A DNA stretch of 15,257 bases from Candidatus Hadersleviella danica (GTDB lineage Bacteria > Chloroflexota > Anaerolineae > Promineifilales > Promineifilaceae): positions 1 to 15,257 of the forward strand of contig JADJSZ010000027.1 of assembly GCA_016711405.1 (NCBI GenBank), given 5' to 3'. Under the pieces are notes generated by a model. It was not told the origin of the DNA. It did not search any database and saw only the letters and a program-made list of their open reading frames with translations. Shown piece after piece: positions 1-5,960 of the stretch (within the stretch, counting starts at the first letter, position 1; each line of letters opens with the position of its first letter). Both the position numbers and the translations under genes were made by a program.

Positions 1-3
1 ACC

Positions 4-306
4 ATGACGACAACAACCTATTCGATTGCGGAGGCGCGGGATAAGTTTGCCGCGCTCATTCATCAGGTGGAAACGGGGTCGGAGCCTGTGCGGGTGACGC
101 GGCGGGGGGAACCTGTGGCGGTGATTCTCTCGCTGGAGGTGTATGAGCAGTTGGCTATCCCCCCAGCCAAGCCTGACTTCATGGAAGCATACAGGCAGTA
201 TCAGGCCATATGGCAGGATGAGCCGATGGATATTGAGGAGGATATTTGGGCCGATGTGCGGGATAAAACATACACTGGACCAGAGGTGAATGTATGGGAG
301 GAGTAA
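4..306 (+). CDS. Phd/YefM-family antitoxin of a type II toxin-antitoxin pair
   Basis: A 100-residue protein. Residues 5-50 match the Phd/YefM fold: the TYSIAEARDKFAALIHQV start, then VTRRGEPVAVILSLEVYEQL, which is the usual DNA-binding and dimerisation half. The acidic C-terminal half (EPMDIEEDIW, residues 73-82) is the expected toxin-binding tail. Family knowledge: such antitoxins bind and neutralise a PIN or RelE toxin and repress their own operon with it. The ATG lies only 3 bases from the window edge, so promoter, operator and ribosome site are not visible. The gene overlaps the next one by 13 bases, which implies translational coupling and supports the TA reading. The frame is intact. 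Confidence 0.9.
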   Translation: MTTTTYSIAEARDKFAALIHQVETGSEPVRVTRRGEPVAVILSLEVYEQLAIPPAKPDFMEAYRQYQAIWQDEPMDIEEDIWADVRDKTYTGPEVNVWEE

Positions 307-728
307 TCTACTTGCTCGATACAAATATCGTTTCGGAAACTGAAAATGTGCCCGCCAATCCACGGGTGGTCGAGATGCTCGGCCGTTACCGAGGCCAAAT
401 GGCGTTGGCTTCAGTGAGTTGGCATGAGTTGTTGTATGGGTATCAGCGGTTGCCTGAATCGCGGCGGAAGGAGCGGGTGGGGTATTTTATTGAGCAGACT
501 GTACGGCCGCATTTTCCCATTTTGCCGTATGATGAGTTAGCGGCCGAGTGGTTTGCCCGTGAGCGGGCGCGGTTGGTGGGGGTGGGACGGCCGCCGAGTT
601 ATCCAGATGGGCAGATTGCGGCGATTGCGGCCGTGCATCGCCTGACGCTGGTGACGCGCAACACGGCCGATTTTGCCGTTTTTACAGGGCTGGCGGTGGA
701 AAATTGGTTTGATAGCCGCAAGCTATAA
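294..728 (+). CDS. VapC-like PIN-domain toxin (predicted ribonuclease)
   Basis: A 144-residue PIN-domain protein. The Mg-binding acidic residues of the family are visible: D9 in LLDTN, E45 in SWHELLYG, D105 in SYPDGQIAAIA, and D126 in TRNTADF. PIN toxins cleave RNA, often tRNA, when their antitoxin is lost. The length is normal and the frame intact. The ATG at 294 overlaps the antitoxin end. A TTG at 312 is an alternative start: it lies 8 bases after a strong GGAGGAG (297-303) and still keeps LLDTN. The stop codon (726-728) falls inside a heptamer tandem repeat, so the last codons may be repeat-derived. Partner specificity and RNA target cannot be told from sequence. Confidence 0.9.
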   Translation: MGGVIYLLDTNIVSETENVPANPRVVEMLGRYRGQMALASVSWHELLYGYQRLPESRRKERVGYFIEQTVRPHFPILPYDELAAEWFARERARLVGVGRPPSYPDGQIAAIAAVHRLTLVTRNTADFAVFTGLAVENWFDSRKL

Positions 729-759
729 GCTATAAGCCGTAAGCCATAAGCCGTAAGCT
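718..759. repeat. Tandem heptamer repeat (STRR-like) at the toxin gene end
   Basis: Six consecutive 7-base units: GCAAGCT, ATAAGCT, ATAAGCC, GTAAGCC, ATAAGCC, GTAAGCT. The array starts inside the toxin's last codons and includes its TAA stop. It resembles the short tandemly repeated repetitive (STRR) heptamers known in cyanobacteria. No hairpin with a T-run follows, so it is not an obvious terminator. Confidence 0.8.
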
Positions 760-794
760 CATCCCTTCTCCCTTTCTCTCTTACTCACTCTCGC

Positions 795-799
795 GGAGG
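795..799 (+). promoter_or_regulatory. Ribosome binding site of the STAND ATPase gene
   Basis: GGAGG sits 5 bases before the ATG at 805, which fixes that start over nearby alternatives. Confidence 0.7.
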
Positions 800-804
800 T
801 TCCC

Positions 805-1281
805 ATGCCCAGCCAACAACCAGAACTGATTTATACGCCAAACGGCCAGCTTTTTGTCGGCCGTGTGACCGAGCAGGAGGACATGCGCTATGCCCTGCGT
901 GACATGCTCCAGCCCAACCGTGATGACGAAACCCTGCCCGCCATCTTTTTGCTCTACGGCGATGGCGGCATTGGCAAGACCAGCCTCAGCCAACGCTTTG
1001 AGGCGATAGCCAGCGAGGAAGAGCCATTTGCTGGGGCGTTCCAAATTTTGCGGGTGGATTGGGAAGAGCAACGGCGGCGCGTCCCCGCTTTGCAAGTGGC
1101 GCGGGAGCAAATCAGCCCCGACACAGTTTTGGAGCTATTTTATAAGCAAGCGGCTAAAGAGTGGGGCGACAAGGCCTTCACCCAGTACCAGCAAGTGAAA
1201 GCCCAACTGCATGAGGTGGAGCAAGAAGCAGAAAAGCGCTTTCCAGCACGGGGGATGGGGATGAAATGGGGCGTAAGCTGA
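805..1281 (+). CDS. STAND ATPase, segment 1: N-terminus and Walker A
   Basis: The start is MPSQQPELIYTPNGQLFVGR; FVGR at residues 17-20 is the usual lead-in of a STAND ATPase. Walker A is YGDGGIGKTSL (residues 51-61, Lys58). A charged helix (VKAQLHEVEQEAEKRF) closes the segment. The frame is lost in the G-rich stretch at about 1253-1272, where frame 3 takes over. Confidence 0.75.
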   Translation: MPSQQPELIYTPNGQLFVGRVTEQEDMRYALRDMLQPNRDDETLPAIFLLYGDGGIGKTSLSQRFEAIASEEEPFAGAFQILRVDWEEQRRRVPALQVAREQISPDTVLELFYKQAAKEWGDKAFTQYQQVKAQLHEVEQEAEKRFPARGMGMKWGVS

Positions 1282-1946
1282 GCGGTTTGGGCACAACGGT
1301 GCTGACCAAAATCATTCGCACGGCCGTACCCGCCTTGGGAGATTCAGGCGAAGCATGGCTCAAGCAAGGTTTCGACCTGAGCGTAGAGTTTGGGGCGGGT
1401 GGGGTGGCCAAAATAAGGCAAGCCGCCACCGACAAGTTGCAACGCAAGCTCAAGCCCGAGCAGTTTAGACTGTTTACCTCTCCCCACGAAGCGTTAGCCC
1501 AAGCCCTCGGCCGAGATTTGGCCGCCCTGAGCAACAAGCAGCAAGGCTATGCTCAGGGGCGCAGTAAGCCGCTTATCCTCATCTTGGATACCTATGAGGT
1601 GGTGGATTACAGCGATGAGTGGGTGCGGGAGATGATCAAAACGGCCGGGCCGCACACCTTGTGGGTGATTAGCGGCCGTAACAACCTCTACAAAACTCAG
1701 CGCAGGCGAGCATGTCTGGCAAGGGTACGCCAACGAATTCCCCCGCCGCTTGCGCCGCTACGATGTGGGCGAGTTGGCTTTGGCCGATGTGCAACGCTAC
1801 TTTGCCGAAGCCGTGCCCGACCGCCTGCTGACCGAAGGGGAAGCGCAAGCCATCGGCCGTGCCACGCGGGGCATTCCGCTGGCCATTGGCCAAGCGGCCG
1901 AACTGTGGGGCAAAGGGGTTCCCTTGGCCGACCTTGTGGGGGATGA
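1266..1946 (+). CDS. STAND ATPase, segment 2: Walker B
   Basis: The meaningful part ends near 1700; the rest of this open frame (RRRACLARVRQR onward) is out-of-frame noise. Walker B is KPLILILDTYE (about 1566-1598), followed by LWVISGRNN, the strand with the sensor Arg typical of STAND/NB-ARC proteins. Beyond about 1690-1705 frame 1 resumes with SAGEHVWQGYANEFPRRLRR. Confidence 0.65.
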   Translation: MGRKLSGLGTTVLTKIIRTAVPALGDSGEAWLKQGFDLSVEFGAGGVAKIRQAATDKLQRKLKPEQFRLFTSPHEALAQALGRDLAALSNKQQGYAQGRSKPLILILDTYEVVDYSDEWVREMIKTAGPHTLWVISGRNNLYKTQRRRACLARVRQRIPPPLAPLRCGRVGFGRCATLLCRSRARPPADRRGSASHRPCHAGHSAGHWPSGRTVGQRGSLGRPCGG

Positions 1947-2061
1947 ACAAGCAGGTGCTTCCCACAGCGAGATTGTGGAGGCGATGACCGAGCGGTATTT
2001 GCTCTATGCGGCCTGGCAAAAAAGAAGATCTGCTCGCCCTGTACGCCCTTGCGCTGGCTGA
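1690..2061 (+). CDS. STAND ATPase, segment 3: winged-helix-side region with GxP-like motif
   Basis: Frame 1 reads LRRYDVGELALADVQRYFAE and then TRGIPLAIGQAAELW. The second matches the 'G-x-P-L-A' motif after the nucleotide-binding core of NB-ARC/STAND proteins. The first ATG in this frame is at 1750, but the reading extends upstream to about 1690. The frame is lost at the A6 run 2019-2024, after ERYLLYAAWQ. Confidence 0.6.
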   Translation, partial: TKLSAGEHVWQGYANEFPRRLRRYDVGELALADVQRYFAEAVPDRLLTEGEAQAIGRATRGIPLAIGQAAELWGKGVPLADLVGDEQAGASHSEIVEAMTERYLLYAAWQKRRSARPVRPCAG

Positions 2062-2773
2062 GGGGCGCTTGCCCCTGTTGCGGGCCATGCTGACTCCCGA
2101 GCTACCCAATGGCCTCTCCTTGGAGGCGCGGCTGGCGCAGTTGGAGCGGGATTACGCCGCTGTCCATTTTGGGGAACGCCGCCTGCACGATGCCCCCACC
2201 CAATTTGTAGTGGCTTATTTGCGGGATGAAATCCGCCGCCATGACCCAACTATCCAACAATTGCACCAGCGGGCAGAAGTTTATTGGCGCGACAGGCTGG
2301 ATGAATGCCAAACCCAATATGCCTTGATGGAAGAGTGGTGGGAGGATGAGGATTGGCAAGAGGCGGTGTTGGGGTTGACCCGCGCCTATTTTTGGCAACG
2401 GGAGGATTGGGAGTGGTTGGTTCCCCGCTATGTGGAGGGGTTGGCTTATGGGCGGGCAACGCGGCGGGGGTTGCTCCAAGTAGCCCAAGCGTGGTCACAA
2501 ACGCTTTCGGCCGTGGGCAAGAAGCGGCTAAAAGCGTTGCTGGCCATCGAAACATCTTTGCCTGAGCTAGAAGATGAAGCGGTCGCCATACAGGAGCTAG
2601 AGCGACTGGCCAGCAAGAGATGGCTAGATGGAGGGGGGCGAGGCGGAGCGGCAAGCCATTTTGGCGTGGCGCAAGGGAGTGTTGTTAACCCGCCAGAAGG
2701 AGTACAAACGTGCCGTGGTTGTGCTAGAGCAAGCGGAAGCAGGGTTGCCTGCTGGGGGAAGCAAACTGGCTGA
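2006..2773 (+). CDS. STAND ATPase, segment 4: helical middle region
   Basis: Real sequence runs from about 2020 (KKEDLLALYALALAEGRLP) to the G6 run at 2632-2637. It is all-helical and rich in Trp, Glu and Leu, for example YALMEEWWEDEDWQEAVLG. I recognise no named domain in it; it is the usual spacer between ATPase and TPRs in such proteins. Residues after KRWLDGG are out of frame. Confidence 0.6.
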   Translation: MRPGKKEDLLALYALALAEGRLPLLRAMLTPELPNGLSLEARLAQLERDYAAVHFGERRLHDAPTQFVVAYLRDEIRRHDPTIQQLHQRAEVYWRDRLDECQTQYALMEEWWEDEDWQEAVLGLTRAYFWQREDWEWLVPRYVEGLAYGRATRRGLLQVAQAWSQTLSAVGKKRLKALLAIETSLPELEDEAVAIQELERLASKRWLDGGGRGGAASHFGVAQGSVVNPPEGVQTCRGCARASGSRVACWGKQTG

Positions 2774-3518
2774 ACTGTTGGGGGAGGCAATGGATGAGGT
2801 GGCAGGCGAATTGATGTGGCCTGAGGGGCAAAGATTTGCCAGTTATTCGGCCGAGGCGGAACGGCTGTTGCTCAAGGTGGTACGCTGGTTACCAGAAAAA
2901 CAGGGGGCGTGGTATAGGTTGGGTGCCGTTTTAGATGATGCCAAACGACATGAGGAAGCCATCTCCGCCTACCAACAGTCTATTGCCCTTGACCCCAAAT
3001 GGGCGTACCCGATCGCCCTTGCCCCCAACTATGCGTACCCTCACAGCAACCTCGGCAATGTGTACGGTGCCCTCGGTCGCCATGAGGAAGCCATCTCTGC
3101 TTACCAACAAGCTATTGCTCTTGACTCCCACTATGCGGTTCCCCATCATAACTTAGGCATTGTGTACCGCGACCTCGGCCGCCATGAGGAGGCCATCGCC
3201 GCTTTCCAGCAGGCCATTACCCTTGATTCACAAATTGGAGGCACATATGCCACCTTAGCGGGCTTGTACCGCCAACTGGGGCAAGAGGTGGAATACCAAA
3301 AGCACATCGAAATCGCTCGTGGCCTGATCGCCAAAGAAAATGAATACAACCGCGCCTGCTTTGAGGCTATTGCGGGCAACCACGAAGAAGCCCTCACCCT
3401 CCTCGCCCGAGCAATTGCCAAAGCACCGGGCAACCGTCTTTGGGCACAACAAGACCCCGACTTCGCCTCCCTCCGCCAAGACCCCCGCTTCCAAGCGCTC
3501 GTCCACGGCTCGTCGTAA
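2628..3518 (+). CDS. STAND ATPase, segment 5: TPR domain and C-terminus
   Basis: Contains at least four TPRs, three of them near-identical (LGRHEEAISAYQQAIALD type, at about 2925, 3050 and 3150). The DNA of these units is also closely similar. Between units one and two is an extra 10-residue copy (IALDPKWAYP then IALAPNYAYP; 2982-3011 and 3012-3041). The C-terminus carries DPDFASLRQDPRFQAL. The stop TAA sits at the edge of a short palindrome (ACGACT-TC-AGTCGT, 3517-3530), so the last residues HGSS may be supplied by repeat sequence. Confidence 0.8.
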   Translation: MEGGEAERQAILAWRKGVLLTRQKEYKRAVVVLEQAEAGLPAGGSKLAELLGEAMDEVAGELMWPEGQRFASYSAEAERLLLKVVRWLPEKQGAWYRLGAVLDDAKRHEEAISAYQQSIALDPKWAYPIALAPNYAYPHSNLGNVYGALGRHEEAISAYQQAIALDSHYAVPHHNLGIVYRDLGRHEEAIAAFQQAITLDSQIGGTYATLAGLYRQLGQEVEYQKHIEIARGLIAKENEYNRACFEAIAGNHEEALTLLARAIAKAPGNRLWAQQDPDFASLRQDPRFQALVHGSS

Positions 3519-3536
3519 CGACTTCAGTCGTGGCTT

Positions 3537-3670
3537 GTAGTGGCGGCTTTAGCCGTTACCAGACCCATGCCGCCAAATTCTGGCGGAACAAATTTATTTT
3601 GGGTCAACGGGTATTGTTTTCCTCAAAATTCATTTATCTCGAAGCAAGTAACGGCTAAAGCCGCCACTAC
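3537..3670. repeat. 134-bp inverted-repeat element (MITE-like)
   Basis: Perfect 23-bp terminal inverted repeats at 3537-3559 (GTAGTGGCGG...) and 3648-3670 (...CCGCCACTAC). The AT-rich interior contains a small hairpin CCGCCA-AATTC-TGGCGG (3570-3586). No ORF of note lies inside. Terminal repeats around a short non-coding core are typical of a non-autonomous mobile element; no target duplication is obvious to me. It separates the STAND gene from the molybdoprotein gene. Confidence 0.65.
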
Positions 3671-3677
3671 GAACTCA

Positions 3678-3710
3678 ATCCGCAATCCATTCCCCAATCC
3701 ACAATTCCCC
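3678..3710. repeat. Heptamer repeat directly before the molybdoprotein gene
   Basis: Units ATCCGCA and ATCCATT, then after CCCCA, ATCCACA and ATTCCCC. It ends one base before the ATG at 3712, taking the place where a ribosome site would be. ATCCGCA and ATCCACA also occur inside the same gene at 5013-5047. Confidence 0.65.
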
Positions 3711-3711
3711 T

Positions 3712-4746
3712 ATGTCCCTCGGAACCACACCCCCCAAAATAGATGCGGCCGCCAAAGTAACCGGCCACGCCACCTACCCCGGCGACATCCAAGCCGAGGG
3801 AATGCTCCACGCCAAACTGCTCTTCACAGGCCAGCCCCATGCGCGGCTGGTGCGGCTGGATACCACCCGCGCCGAAGCTGTGCCCGGCGTAGTGCTGGTT
3901 CTCACGGCCGCTGACATCCCCCTCAACGAACACGGACTGACCATCTTCGACCAACCCGTCATGGTCGGCTGGAACGACAGCAAGCTGGACAGCGACATCA
4001 GCCTGTGGGAAGGGGATAGGGTGGCCATGATTGTGGCCGAGACGGCCGGGGCGGCCGAACGCGCCCGCGACCTCATCGAAATGGAATGGGAACCCTTGCC
4101 CATCCTAACCAACCCCCGCGAGGCGATACGCGACGAGGTGATTTTGCACCGAGCGCACGGGAGCAATCTCCTCAAACAGTACCGCATCCGCAAAGGGGAC
4201 ATGGCGCAAGGGCTGGGCCGAGGCCGAGGTCATCATCGAAAGCACCTACGAGTTGCCCATGCAGGAGCACGCCTACCTGCAACCCGAGGCGGGCGTGGGC
4301 TATGTGGACGAGGCGGGGCGCATCACCGTGGCCGTGGCGGGGCAATGGACGCACGAAGACCAGCACCTCATCGCCCACGCCCTGAAATTGCCCGTGGAGC
4401 AGGTGCGGGTGGTTTACCCCGCCATTGGGGGGGCGTTTGGCGGCCGAGAAGATATGTCGGTCCAAATTGTGCTGGCCTTGGCCGCCCAGCGGTTGCACCA
4501 GATGGGTATTTCGCGCCCCGTGCAAATCGTGTGGAGCCGCGAGGAGAGCATCATCGGCCACCACAAGCGGCACGCCGCGCAGGTGCATACCCGCTGGGGG
4601 GCGACCAAAGAGGGGCGGTTGACGGCCGTGCAAACCGAACTCATCCTCGACGCGGGCAGTTACAACTGCACCAGCAACAAAGTCCTCGGCAACGCCCACC
4701 TAACAGTTTGCGGCCCCTACAAAATCCCCCATGCCCATGTGGATAG
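3712..4746 (+). CDS. Molybdoprotein large subunit, segment 1: a/b hammerhead domain
   Basis: Real sequence runs from the ATG to about 4210; the Arg/Gly-rich tail after GDMAQG is out of frame. The start PKIDAAAKVTGHATYPGDI and MLHAKLLFTGQPHARL is the standard opening of the family, which supports the ATG at 3712 despite no ribosome site. Reading CAAGG instead of CAAGGG near 4207 would restore GDMAQGWAEAEVIIESTYEL in one frame. Confidence 0.8.
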   Translation: MSLGTTPPKIDAAAKVTGHATYPGDIQAEGMLHAKLLFTGQPHARLVRLDTTRAEAVPGVVLVLTAADIPLNEHGLTIFDQPVMVGWNDSKLDSDISLWEGDRVAMIVAETAGAAERARDLIEMEWEPLPILTNPREAIRDEVILHRAHGSNLLKQYRIRKGDMAQGLGRGRGHHRKHLRVAHAGARLPATRGGRGLCGRGGAHHRGRGGAMDARRPAPHRPRPEIARGAGAGGLPRHWGGVWRPRRYVGPNCAGLGRPAVAPDGYFAPRANRVEPRGEHHRPPQAARRAGAYPLGGDQRGAVDGRANRTHPRRGQLQLHQQQSPRQRPPNSLRPLQNPPCPCG

Positions 4747-4960
4747 CATCGCCGTTTACACCAACAACTGCCCCGGCGGCGCCTTTCGCGGCTTTGGCGG
4801 CCCCCAAGGGGCGTTTGTGGCCGAAAGCCAGATGAACAAGCTGGCCGATGCCCTCGGCCTAGACCCCATCGAAATCCGCCGCCGCAACCTCCTCCACGAC
4901 GGCGACGAAACGGTCATCCAAACCCCCCTCCCCGCTGGGGTGAGCATCGCAAGGTGGTAG
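4253..4960 (+). CDS. Molybdoprotein large subunit, segment 2: first cofactor-binding domain
   Basis: The meaningful frame starts near 4211 (GWAEAEVIIESTY), before its first ATG. It holds QEHAYLQPEAG, the cofactor motif IGGAFGGREDMSVQ (about 4424-4465) and the second motif PGGAFRGFGGPQGAFVAE (about 4771-4824), followed by LGLDPIEIRRRNLL, a family hallmark. The frame ends after TPLPAG at the G4 run 4937-4940; the other frame resumes with EHRKVVEAV. Confidence 0.85.
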   Translation: MPMQEHAYLQPEAGVGYVDEAGRITVAVAGQWTHEDQHLIAHALKLPVEQVRVVYPAIGGAFGGREDMSVQIVLALAAQRLHQMGISRPVQIVWSREESIIGHHKRHAAQVHTRWGATKEGRLTAVQTELILDAGSYNCTSNKVLGNAHLTVCGPYKIPHAHVDSIAVYTNNCPGGAFRGFGGPQGAFVAESQMNKLADALGLDPIEIRRRNLLHDGDETVIQTPLPAGVSIARW

Positions 4961-5937
4961 AAGCGGTCAGCGATCAGCTTGTCAGCCAGTCAGCTAGTCA
5001 GCCACTCAGCCAATCCGCAATCCACAATCCGCAATCCGCATTCCACACCCTTCCCCCCAATCCCGCCGCCATTCGTCGCGGCCGAGGCTTTGCCTGTGGC
5101 TTCAAGAACATCGGCTTTTCGTTTGGCTTTCCCGAGCGGTGCGAAGCGACGATTGAGTTGTATGGCACGGCCGACATCGAGCGGGTGGTTTTGCGCCATG
5201 CGGGGGCAGATGTGGGGCAGGGGGCGCACACCGCCTTTAAGCAGATGGCGGCCGAGGCGGTTGGGGTGCCGTTTGAGATGGTCGAGACGATTTACTCGGA
5301 CACGGCCGAGACGGGCGATTCTGGCTCCGCCTCTGCTTCGCGGCTGACATGGATGGCGGGCAATGCCATTTTGGGCGCGGCCGAACGCGCCCGCCAAGCA
5401 TGGCAAAACGAAGAACGCCCCGCCCGTGGCCATTTCCGCTTCACCCCGCCCGCCACCGAAATGCTGGACGAGGCGACGGGCAAGGGGCAACCGAACTTCA
5501 CCTATGGCTATGTGGCCCAAGCGGTGGAGCTGGCCGTGGACATCGAGACGGGGCACATTTGGGTGGAGCGGGTGATTAACGCCAGCGATGTGGGCAAAAT
5601 CGTCAACCGCAATCTCATCGAAGGGCAGGTGGAGGGGTGTGTGGTGCAGGCGCACGGCTACGCCATCACCGAAAAATTGCGCCTGAAGGATGGGCACATT
5701 GTCAACCCGCGCCTCAGCAGTTATCTCATCCCCGGCATTCAGGATGTGCCCGCACGGGTGGAGACAGTTTTGCTGGAGGAGCCAGACCCGCTGGGGCCGT
5801 GGGGGGTGCGCGGGATGGCGGAGATGCCTTATTTGCCCTATGCGCCAGCGGTCACGGCCGCGCTTCATGCCGCCACGGGCGTTTGGTTCGATGGCTTCCC
5901 GCTCACGCCGGATGTGGTGCTGGCCAAACTATCGTAG
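4954..5937 (+). CDS. Molybdoprotein large subunit, segment 3: second cofactor domain with catalytic Glu
   Basis: Opens with VVEAV, then about 28 residues translated from a repeat array (4972-5060: SQSASQPLSQSAIHNPQSAF). The family sequence returns at RRGRGFACGFKNIGFSFGF. Later motifs are HAGADVGQGAHTAFKQ and GPWGVRGMAEMPYLPYAPAV; the Glu of RGMAEM (codon 5821-5823) corresponds to the catalytic Glu of the family. The end PLTPDVVLAKLS is the normal C-terminus. The GTG at 4954 is the start of the open frame, not a real start. Confidence 0.85.
   Translation: MVEAVSDQLVSQSASQPLSQSAIHNPQSAFHTLPPNPAAIRRGRGFACGFKNIGFSFGFPERCEATIELYGTADIERVVLRHAGADVGQGAHTAFKQMAAEAVGVPFEMVETIYSDTAETGDSGSASASRLTWMAGNAILGAAERARQAWQNEERPARGHFRFTPPATEMLDEATGKGQPNFTYGYVAQAVELAVDIETGHIWVERVINASDVGKIVNRNLIEGQVEGCVVQAHGYAITEKLRLKDGHIVNPRLSSYLIPGIQDVPARVETVLLEEPDPLGPWGVRGMAEMPYLPYAPAVTAALHAATGVWFDGFPLTPDVVLAKLS
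4981..5047. repeat. Octamer and heptamer tandem repeat array inside a coding region
   Basis: Four octamers (GTCAGCCA, GTCAGCTA, GTCAGCCA, CTCAGCCA; 4981-5012) are followed by five heptamers (ATCCGCA, ATCCACA, ATCCGCA, ATCCGCA, TTCCACA; 5013-5047). The array is open in the molybdoprotein frame and falls between family-conserved blocks. Confidence 0.8.
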
Positions 5938-5960
5938 TGGCGCAAAAATTTGTGTAATTC

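Larger units (their letters stand above)
805..3518 (+). pseudogene. STAND-type P-loop ATPase with C-terminal TPRs, interrupted by four frame changes
   Basis: Read across frames this is one gene of about 904 codons: P-loop ATPase core, helical middle, TPRs, and a C-terminal WAQQDPDFASLRQDPRF module typical of TPR protein ends. Family knowledge: STAND ATPases are switch proteins in which the TPR part senses a ligand or partner and ATP drives assembly; here no separate effector domain is seen. Frame changes fall near 1260-1275, 1690-1705, the A6 run at 2019-2024 and the G6 run at 2632-2637. Each segment stays open and continues the same protein, so single-base sequence errors are likelier than decay. 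It follows the TA pair after 76 bases but has its own ribosome site. Cellular role unknown. Confidence 0.75.
3712..5937 (+). pseudogene. Xanthine dehydrogenase/aldehyde oxidase family, molybdopterin-binding large subunit, interrupted by two frame changes
   Basis: Read through, the gene gives about 742 residues, a normal length for a COG1529 large subunit. Family knowledge: it binds the molybdenum cofactor and hydroxylates purines, aldehydes or other heterocycles, passing electrons to separate 2Fe-2S and FAD subunits. No gene for either partner is present, so the enzyme's other subunits must lie elsewhere, if it is active. Substrate cannot be assigned. The order is hammerhead domain (segment 1), first cofactor domain with GGAFGGRED (segment 2), second cofactor domain with the catalytic Glu (segment 3). 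Frame changes lie near 4206-4212 and 4937-4942. A repeat insert adds about 28 residues near the second join. Confidence 0.85.

Noticed and set aside
805..3518. Programmed ribosomal frameshifting as explanation of the frame changes
   Set aside because: There are too many sites, in unrelated genes, without a consistent slippery motif or downstream structure.
4990..5868. 292-residue reverse ORF opposite the molybdoprotein
   Set aside because: The sense strand carries family motifs to the normal C-terminus; the reverse product is His/Arg-rich and unrecognisable.
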